Source: DATBIO01 sp036556965
GTDB lineage: Bacteria > Acidobacteriota > Vicinamibacteria > Fen-336
DNA length: 25,771 nucleotides
Reading direction: 5' to 3'
NCBI GenBank assembly: GCA_036556965.1
Contig: DATBIO010000066.1
Coordinates: 1 to 25,771, forward strand
Positions 20,700 to 25,771 of this stretch are shown here, piece by piece. Positions within the stretch are counted from its first letter, which is position 1. The number at the start of each line of letters is the position of its first letter. The position numbers and the translations under genes are program-made. The notes under the pieces are model-generated. The model was not told where the DNA came from and did not search any database. It saw only the letters and a list, made by a program, of their open reading frames with translations.

Positions 20700-21812
20700 T
20701 CAGCGCGCGCGCGCCGCCCGGCCGCCGGCCTCCGCCTCCCGGTCCAGGAGCGCGCGCTTGCGCGCGGCGCCCCATCGGTATCCGCCGAGGCCCCCGCTCC
20801 CCGGCACCACGCGATGGCACGGCACCACGATGGCCACGGGGTTGGACGCGCAGGCCCGTCCCACCGCCCGGCCCGCCCCCGGCCGCCCGACGCGCCGCGC
20901 GATCTCGCCGTAGGACCGCGTCTGGCCCAGGGGGATGCGGCGCAGCTCCTCCCAGACCCGGCGCTGGAAGGCGGTGGCGCGCACGTCGAGGGGCAGGCCG
21001 GCGCAGGGCACGCCGTGCTCCACCGAGCGGAGGATGGGGGCGAGCCAGCGCGCGAGGGCGTCGGCGTCGGGCCGCACGGTCGCCTTTGGGAACTCGTCGC
21101 GGAGCCCCTGCACCAGGGCCTGGCGGTGGTCGCCCAGGCGCACGGAGGCCACGCCGCGCGCGGTGGCCGCCACCAGCAGCGTGCCCAGCCGGCAGGGGGC
21201 GGTGGCGAAGGCCAGCTCCTGGCCCGGCGCGCCCTTGCGGTAGGCGGCCGGGGTCATGCCGAGCTGGGCCGCGGCGCGCTCGTAGAGGCGGCTGCTCGAC
21301 CCGTAGCCGGCCTCGTAGGTGGCGTCGGCCACCGGCTTTCCCGCCCTCAGGTGCGAGCGCAGCGCGCGCAGCCGGCAGGCGTCCGCGTACTGCCGCGGCG
21401 TCACCCCGGTCAGGCGCAGGAAGGTCCGGTGGAAGTGCCGGGGGCTGAGGGAGACCTCCGCGGCCAGCCCGCGCAGGCGCAGGGGCTGGTCGTGCCGGGC
21501 CTCGATGAGCCGGCAGGCCCGCTCCACCGCCGCCGCCCCCGCGTCGGGGGACGTCGAGCGGGGCCGGCACCGGCGGCAGGAGCGGTAGCCCGCGCCCTCG
21601 GCCGCGTCGGGCACGGGGAAGAAGACGACGTGCTGCCGGCGGGGCCGCCGGGAGGGGCAGGAGGGGCGGCAGTAGATGCCCGTGGAGCGGACGCCGTAGA
21701 CGAAGGCGCCGTCCGCCGCGCGGTCCCGGGCCTCCACCGCCCGCCACAGGTCGTCCTGGCTCCCGGCCACGTCCTCCTCCACCGTCGCGCCCCGTTCCAC
21801 CGCCGCCAGCAT
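20700..21812 (-). CDS. ada: Ada: methylphosphotriester sensor and O6-alkylguanine methyltransferase
   Basis: A 370-residue, three-part Ada protein. Residues 15-85 form the zinc domain with Cys48 and Cys52 (GIYCRPSCP) and Cys79 and Cys82 (CRRC); Cys48 accepts methyl groups from phosphotriesters and turns the protein into an activator. Residues 95-195 are an AraC-type DNA-binding domain (LAAEVSLSPRHFHRTFLRLTG, then YEAGYGSSSRLYE). Residues 200-355 are the methyltransferase domain, with active-site Cys332 in IVVPCHRVV and the preceding FQRRVWEELRRIP and GEIARRVG. It repairs O6-methylguanine and induces the adaptive response. ATG 21812 is chosen because family similarity begins soon after it; ATG 21869 would add 19 unconserved residues and leave 14 bases to the divergent AarF gene. 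All key cysteines are present. Confidence 0.95.
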   Translation of the reverse strand: MLAAVERGATVEEDVAGSQDDLWRAVEARDRAADGAFVYGVRSTGIYCRPSCPSRRPRRQHVVFFPVPDAAEGAGYRSCRRCRPRSTSPDAGAAAVERACRLIEARHDQPLRLRGLAAEVSLSPRHFHRTFLRLTGVTPRQYADACRLRALRSHLRAGKPVADATYEAGYGSSSRLYERAAAQLGMTPAAYRKGAPGQELAFATAPCRLGTLLVAATARGVASVRLGDHRQALVQGLRDEFPKATVRPDADALARWLAPILRSVEHGVPCAGLPLDVRATAFQRRVWEELRRIPLGQTRSYGEIARRVGRPGAGRAVGRACASNPVAIVVPCHRVVPGSGGLGGYRWGAARKRALLDREAEAGGRAARAR

Positions 21813-21883
21813 GCCCCAGAGATACGCCAAACCAACGCTCGACTCTACCCGTTTCGTGCCGTCGAACATGGCATGCTGGATCC

Positions 21884-23587
21884 ATGGGCCTCTCGCTCAA
21901 GACCGAGCACCTGAAGCGCTACAGTGACGTGGCCCGGCTCTTCGTCAAGTACGGGCGCTCCGACCTGGTCAAGAGCGTGGGCCTGGACGAGGCGCTGGAA
22001 GGAGAGACGGCGGAGCCCCTGCCCGAGGTGCGGGAGCTGGCCCTGGAGCTGGCCCGGGACCTGGAGGAGCTGGGCCCCACCTACGTGAAGCTGGGCCAGC
22101 TCCTCTCCACGCGCCCGGACCTCCTGCCCCTGCCCTTCATCGAGGCCCTCGCCCGCCTCCAGGACGACGTGGAGCCCTTCCCCTTCTCCGAGGTGGAGGG
22201 CGTGGTCACGGCGGAGCTGGGCGTACGCATGAACAAGGCCTTCCTGGGGTTCGACGAGGAGCCGGTGGCCGCCGCCTCCCTGGGCCAGGTGCACCGCGCG
22301 GTGCTGCGCAGCGGGCGCGAGGTGGCGGTGAAGGTGCAGCGGCCCGGCATCCGCGAGCGCATCATCGCGGACCTGGAGGCGCTGGGGGAGCTGGCGGGCA
22401 TGCTCGACCGCCACACGGAGACGGGCCAGCGCTACGAGCTGTCCCCGTTCCTGGAGGAGTTCCGCAAGGCCCTCATGCGCGAGCTGGACTACCGCGCGGA
22501 GGCGCGCAACCTGGCCACCCTGCGCGAGAACCTGGCCGGGTTCGAGCGCATCGTGGTGCCGCAGGCGGTGGACGACTACACCACCTCGCGCCTGCTCACC
22601 ACGGACTACGTCCGCGGCCACAAGGTCACCACGTTGAACCCGGTGGCGCGCCTGGACATGGACGGGTCGGGCCTGGCCGACCAGCTCTTCGAGGCCTATC
22701 TCAAGCAGATCCTCCTCGACGGGTTCGTGCACGCGGACCCCCACCCCGGCAACATCTTCGTGACCTACGACGACCGCCTGGCCCTCTTCGACCTGGGGAT
22801 GGTGGCGCGCGTGGCCCCCCCGCTCCAGGAGAAGCTGCTCCAGCTCCTCATCGCGGTGAGCGAGGGGCGCAGCGACGAGGCGGCCACGGTGGCCCTGGCC
22901 ATCGGCGTGCCCAAGGAAGGCTTCGACGAGATCGGCTTCCGGCGCAAGGTGGCGGAGCTGGTGGCCCAGGCCCAGGGCGCGAGCATCGAGCAGATCCAGG
23001 TGGGGCGGAGCATCCTCCTCGTGTCGCGCATGGCGGGGGAGTGCGGCGTGCGCGTGCCCCCGGAGCTGGCCCTGCTGGGCAAGACGCTCCTCAACCTGGA
23101 CCAGGTGGGGCGCGCCCTCGACCCCGGGTTCGACCCCAACGCGGCCATCCGCCGCCACGCGGCCGACCTCACGCAGCAGCGCATGAGGCGCAGCTTCTCC
23201 ATGGGCAGCCTCCTCGGCACCGCCGTGGAGATGAAGGACTTCCTCCAGCGCTTCCCCGCGCGCGTGAACCGGCTCCTGGACACCGTGGCCGACAACCGCC
23301 TCAAGGTGCAGGTGGACGCCATCGACGAGAAGCTGCTGGTGGAGGGGATCAACAAGGTGGCCAACCGCATCACCATGGGCCTGGTCCTGGCGGCCATGAT
23401 CGTGGGCGCGGCCATGCTCATGCGCGTGGAGACGAGCTTCCGCATCCTGGGCTACCCGGGCCTGGCCATGCTGCTCTTCCTGGTGGCGGCGGGATCCGGC
23501 CTGGCCCTGGTCGTCAACATCTTCGTGACCGACCACCGTGCCGAGCGCGAGGCGCGGTCGCTGCGCAAGGAGTCGGGCTCCGCCTAG
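21884..23587 (+). CDS. AarF/UbiB (ABC1) family atypical kinase
   Basis: A 567-residue ABC1/ADCK-type protein. The family-specific KxGQ motif is at residues 69-72 (YVKLGQLLSTRPDLLP), the alanine-rich nucleotide loop at 129-135 (AAASLGQ), the VAVK lysine at 150, HADPHPGN at 283-290 and the metal-binding DLG at 303-305. Two hydrophobic helices close the protein (about 500-515 and 525-548), anchoring it in the membrane. UbiB-type proteins support biosynthesis and handling of ubiquinone and other isoprenoid lipids; they are ATPases or lipid kinases rather than protein kinases. No quinone gene is adjacent, so the lipid is unknown, and ubiB is not assigned as a name. ATG 21884 is next to the divergent ada gene; there is no clear ribosome site. 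Confidence 0.93.
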   Translation: MGLSLKTEHLKRYSDVARLFVKYGRSDLVKSVGLDEALEGETAEPLPEVRELALELARDLEELGPTYVKLGQLLSTRPDLLPLPFIEALARLQDDVEPFPFSEVEGVVTAELGVRMNKAFLGFDEEPVAAASLGQVHRAVLRSGREVAVKVQRPGIRERIIADLEALGELAGMLDRHTETGQRYELSPFLEEFRKALMRELDYRAEARNLATLRENLAGFERIVVPQAVDDYTTSRLLTTDYVRGHKVTTLNPVARLDMDGSGLADQLFEAYLKQILLDGFVHADPHPGNIFVTYDDRLALFDLGMVARVAPPLQEKLLQLLIAVSEGRSDEAATVALAIGVPKEGFDEIGFRRKVAELVAQAQGASIEQIQVGRSILLVSRMAGECGVRVPPELALLGKTLLNLDQVGRALDPGFDPNAAIRRHAADLTQQRMRRSFSMGSLLGTAVEMKDFLQRFPARVNRLLDTVADNRLKVQVDAIDEKLLVEGINKVANRITMGLVLAAMIVGAAMLMRVETSFRILGYPGLAMLLFLVAAGSGLALVVNIFVTDHRAEREARSLRKESGSA

Positions 23588-23731
23588 CCGCCGAGAAGCC
23601 GAGCCGAGAGGCACGGGCCAGGCCATCCCCACCGTCCGCGCCAGGGCTCGGCCTGCACCTCTCCCACCGCCGACGCAGCGGCGCGGCTCTTCCCACGACT
23701 CCACACAGGGGCACGGCGGCAACGGGCGCGC

Positions 23732-23737
23732 GATAAT
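23732..23737 (+). promoter_or_regulatory. Candidate leaderless -10 (GATAAT) of the lipoprotein
   Basis: GATAAT is followed by 6 bases and ATG 23744, with no ribosome site between. The rest of the 156-base gap 23588-23743 is GC-rich and holds no gene that I can see. Confidence 0.45.
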
Positions 23738-23743
23738 GCCGGG

Positions 23744-25531
23744 ATGACCCGGCCCGCGCCCCTGCACGTCCTCCTCGCCGCCGCCCTCGTCCTCCCGTCC
23801 TGCGGGGGAGGCGGCGGCGGAGGGACGACGGGTGGGACGCCGCCCCCAACCGGCAATCCGTCCGACAACCCGTGCACGGCAGCCCTGGCCGCCGAGCCCG
23901 AGGTCGTGCGGGCCGGCGCGGCGGGCAAGCGCGGCGCGCTGGGGAACGACAAGCGCGACCCGCGTGACGGCATCTGGGCCCACCGCATCGCCAGCCTCAA
24001 ACGCGCCACCACCCTCGACGACGGACGGGAGCGGGACGAGGACGTGGGAGACATCGCGGTGCTCCAGGACGACGGCAGCCTCGTCATTCCCGCCAACCCC
24101 TTCGACCTGGCGTCACGAGGGCTGCGCTTCACCCCCAACGCCGCGGGCGGCTACGACGTGGCGAGCGTGGACGCCACCCTGCGCTCGCCCCTGGGCGACC
24201 GCCTGACCCTGGGCGACGACGACGCCACCGCCGCCCTCGCCATCCCCTTCGCCTTCCCGTTCTACGGGCAGGCCAGGTCGTCGGTCTTCGTGAACAGCGA
24301 CGGCAACGTGACCTTCGGGGAGTCCGACACCGCCTCCACCGAGCGCAGCTTGAGCCGCGTGCTCACCGGGCCGCCGCGCGTGGCCGCCTTCTTCGCCGAC
24401 CTCGACCCCACGGCGGGCGGCCGCGTCTTCGCCGGCGCCGCGGGCGGCGCCTTCAGCGTCACCTGGTGCTCCGTGCGTGGCTTCGACTCGCCCTCAACGG
24501 TGACCACCCAGCTCAGCCTCCTCCCCGACGGCGCGGTCGAGGTGCGCTTCGCCACCGCCAGCCTCGACGCCGCCATCACCGCCTTGTCTCCGGGCGCCAC
24601 GGGCGTCTTCACGCCGGTGGACCTGCGCAACCCGCCGGCGGCGGGCGGGCCGTCGGCCGTGGGCGAGCGCTTCGCCGCCAACGCCGAGCTCGACCTGGTG
24701 AGTGCCTCGCGAAGGTTCCTGGCCAGCCACGCCGACGACTACGACCAGATCGCCTTCTGGACCGACCAGCGCGTGGTGGAGCAGGGGACGTTCGCCTTCC
24801 AGACCACCATCCACAACGACATCCAGGGCATCGGCGACGACGTGTACAACTTCTCCGACCAGTTCGGCAGCGGGGGGGAGCTCGAGGGCCTCATGGTCAT
24901 GGACGACCTGCGCAAGTACCCCGAGGATCCCAACGCCCGCACGGTGGGGGAGGACACGGCGCTGGCCCTGGTCGCCCACGAGACCGGCCACCGCTGGGGC
25001 GTCGGCACCCTCTTCCGCGACGGCGGCCAGGACTCCGACCTGCTCCTGGGCCGCCAGAGTGCGCACTGGAGCTTCTTTTTCGACTCCGACGCTTCGGTCT
25101 TGGAGGGCAACGAGATCGAGGACCTGGGCGGCGGCTCGTTCCGGACGGCCACACCGTCGCTGCGCTACGGGCCCCTCGACCTCTACAACATGGGCCTCAT
25201 CGGACCCAACGAGGTGCCGACGGTGTTCTTCGTGGACAACCCCACCGGCACGTCCAGCACGCGCGAGAGCAGCCCGCGCTCCAACGTCAGCTTCCGCGGC
25301 ACCCGCCGCGCGGTCACGATCGACCAGATCCTCCAGGCCCTGGGCAACCGCGTGCCGGACGTCAACCGCTCGCCCCGCGAGCACCGCCAGGCGTTTGTCT
25401 ATGTCGTAGGCGTTGGCCGCACGGCCGATCCCGCCGCCCTGGCCAAGCTCGAGCGCATGCGCGCGGCTTGGGAACCCTACTTCGCCACGGCCACGGGCGG
25501 GCGCATGACCGTGGACACGAGCTTGCGCTGA
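23744..25531 (+). CDS. Lipoprotein with HETGH metallopeptidase motif
   Basis: A 595-residue exported lipoprotein. The signal ends in the lipobox LPSC with Cys20 as lipidation site, followed by a flexible Gly/Thr/Pro linker. Residues 165-290 look like a nidogen-type beta domain (PFAFPFYGQARSSVFVNSDG, VAAFFADLDP, LPDGAVEVRF). The C-terminal part carries HETGH (His412-His416), the HExxH zinc motif, in LALVAHETGHRWGV. It is followed by GPLDLYNMGLIGPNEV, where a Met-turn-like YNMG occurs about 55 residues later. A third zinc ligand is not certain. It is probably an extracellular or periplasmic zinc peptidase, but no MEROPS family can be named. ATG 23744 is fixed by the lipobox and by GATAAT 6 bases upstream. 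The gene ends just before the AT-rich repeat patch. Confidence 0.82.
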   Translation: MTRPAPLHVLLAAALVLPSCGGGGGGGTTGGTPPPTGNPSDNPCTAALAAEPEVVRAGAAGKRGALGNDKRDPRDGIWAHRIASLKRATTLDDGRERDEDVGDIAVLQDDGSLVIPANPFDLASRGLRFTPNAAGGYDVASVDATLRSPLGDRLTLGDDDATAALAIPFAFPFYGQARSSVFVNSDGNVTFGESDTASTERSLSRVLTGPPRVAAFFADLDPTAGGRVFAGAAGGAFSVTWCSVRGFDSPSTVTTQLSLLPDGAVEVRFATASLDAAITALSPGATGVFTPVDLRNPPAAGGPSAVGERFAANAELDLVSASRRFLASHADDYDQIAFWTDQRVVEQGTFAFQTTIHNDIQGIGDDVYNFSDQFGSGGELEGLMVMDDLRKYPEDPNARTVGEDTALALVAHETGHRWGVGTLFRDGGQDSDLLLGRQSAHWSFFFDSDASVLEGNEIEDLGGGSFRTATPSLRYGPLDLYNMGLIGPNEVPTVFFVDNPTGTSSTRESSPRSNVSFRGTRRAVTIDQILQALGNRVPDVNRSPREHRQAFVYVVGVGRTADPAALAKLERMRAAWEPYFATATGGRMTVDTSLR

Positions 25532-25569
25532 GCGTGGCCCAGGCGGCAGGTCCACCCTGGCCGAGGCTC

Positions 25570-25582
25570 CTTAGCTGCTAAG
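25570..25582. repeat. 13-base palindrome
   Basis: CTTAGC (25570-25575), one T, then GCTAAG (25577-25582) form a perfect inverted repeat 38 bases past the lipoprotein stop codon. With a one-base loop it is more likely a protein-binding dyad than a hairpin. Confidence 0.5.
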
Positions 25583-25593
25583 CTACGCAGTGC

Positions 25594-25687
25594 TTATCCA
25601 GTTATACCGCGTTCAATGTCGGATAACTCGATAAGAGCGACATAGGGCGCTCGTGTTATCTAGTTAAGCTGCGTTCTACGTAGGATA
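25594..25687. repeat. Two diverged 32-base direct repeats, 62-base period
   Basis: Copy 1 is 25594-25625 and copy 2 is 25656-25687. They match at 25 of 32 positions by eye: TTATCnAGTTA, then GCGTTC, then GTnGGATA. Each copy is also bounded by an inverted TATC/GATA pair; in copy 1 the arms TTATCC and GGATAA are a perfect 6-base inverted repeat. The shared outer and inner blocks with variable bases between them resemble protein-binding or recombinase sites rather than random AT-rich DNA. Confidence 0.6.
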
Positions 25688-25721
25688 CTAAGTGTTCGGC
25701 CGACTTGACAGGGAGGGCGCG

Positions 25722-25771
25722 ATGCCGACGAAAGGCCACGTGACCAAGGCGAAGGTCGCGTTCAAGGACCT
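25722..25771 (+). CDS. Start of an unidentified gene (cut by window end)
   Basis: ATG 25722 is preceded by a good ribosome site (AGGGAGGG, about 5 bases upstream). The 16 complete codons read MPTKGHVTKAKVAFKD, a basic N-terminus without signal peptide character. Too little is present to name a family. It lies directly downstream of the AT-rich repeats, which are therefore candidates for its control region. Confidence 0.5.
   Translation, partial: MPTKGHVTKAKVAFKD

Larger units (their letters stand above)
25532..25721. other. AT-rich non-coding patch with repeats
   Basis: These 190 bases lie between the lipoprotein stop and the next gene. From about 25570 to 25700 the composition is clearly richer in A and T than anywhere else in the window, and many TTATC/GATAA boxes occur (25594, 25622, 25630, 25656, 25684). 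It holds two diverged direct repeats and a 13-base palindrome. No ORF is supported. It could be a regulatory region, a recombination site or the edge of inserted DNA. Confidence 0.6.

Noticed and set aside
25594..25687. Integron attC sites
   Set aside because: GTTAAGC in copy 2 fits the GTTRRRY core, but the matching position in copy 1 (GTTATAC) does not, and no partner RYYYAAC sites are placed correctly. The repeats are kept as unexplained.
25705..25710. TTGACA as a -35 box for the last gene
   Set aside because: It is only 11 bases before ATG 25722, leaving no room for a -10 and a start site.

Overview
The window is a very GC-rich bacterial chromosome segment, densely packed with single-copy housekeeping, envelope and uncharacterised genes. 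GTG and TTG starts are frequent and the third codon position is almost always G or C. The gene content (secreted TPR protein with histidine clusters, Pro/Ala-rich membrane-anchored Ser/Thr kinase, M28 peptidase, divergent FGE-like protein, sterol-desaturase-like hydroxylase, Ada, AarF) fits a soil or sediment Acidobacteriota-like or Myxococcota-like organism. That placement is inference; no rRNA or other decisive marker is present. I see no tRNA, rRNA, CRISPR array or insertion sequence.

Layout. 1-1913 (+): the 3' part of a tandem alpha/beta hydrolase, then a VOC/glyoxalase-fold protein. 1946-5568 (-): a secreted TPR protein, a large secreted protein with an SbsA-like Ig domain, and a 42-residue membrane protein missed by length cut-offs. 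5675-6637 (-): a zinc-dependent alcohol dehydrogenase, divergent from 6716-8410 (+), a transmembrane Ser/Thr kinase. 8373-10074 (-): a pyrimidine-dimer DNA glycosylase, a DUF3806-like protein and a secreted protein with a glycine-zipper-like segment. 10261-11492 (-): a diiron hydroxylase paired with a small membrane protein, with a possible extra small ORF in front. 11724-12565 (-): a DoxX protein followed by a DUF2784-like membrane protein. 12641-14311 (-): a secreted M28 peptidase, divergent from 14362-15048 (+), an FGE-fold protein without the catalytic cysteines. 15049-17627 (-): a glycosyltransferase and a methyltransferase with a long helical N-terminus, probably cell-surface glycan genes. 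17645-20576 (-): thiG, thiS and a conserved unknown, with a multi-pass membrane protein (18462-20009, +) lying between thiG and thiS. 20700-21812 (-): Ada, divergent from 21884-23587 (+), an AarF/UbiB-type kinase. 23744-25531 (+): a lipoprotein with a HETGH metallopeptidase motif. 25532-25721: an unusually AT-rich non-coding patch with two diverged direct repeats, ahead of a gene cut off by the window end.

Two genome-level signals stand out. Several genes have a TANNNT -10-like hexamer only 6-8 bases from the start codon, suggesting leaderless transcription, and two divergent gene pairs share overlapping or palindromic -10 elements. The strongest structure not explained by genes is the AT-rich repeat patch at the right end. 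DNA repair (glycosylase, Ada), thiamine thiazole synthesis (ThiG, ThiS) and envelope functions (peptidase, glycosyltransferase, kinase, lipoprotein) are the coherent themes. No single multi-gene defence or biosynthetic system is evident.
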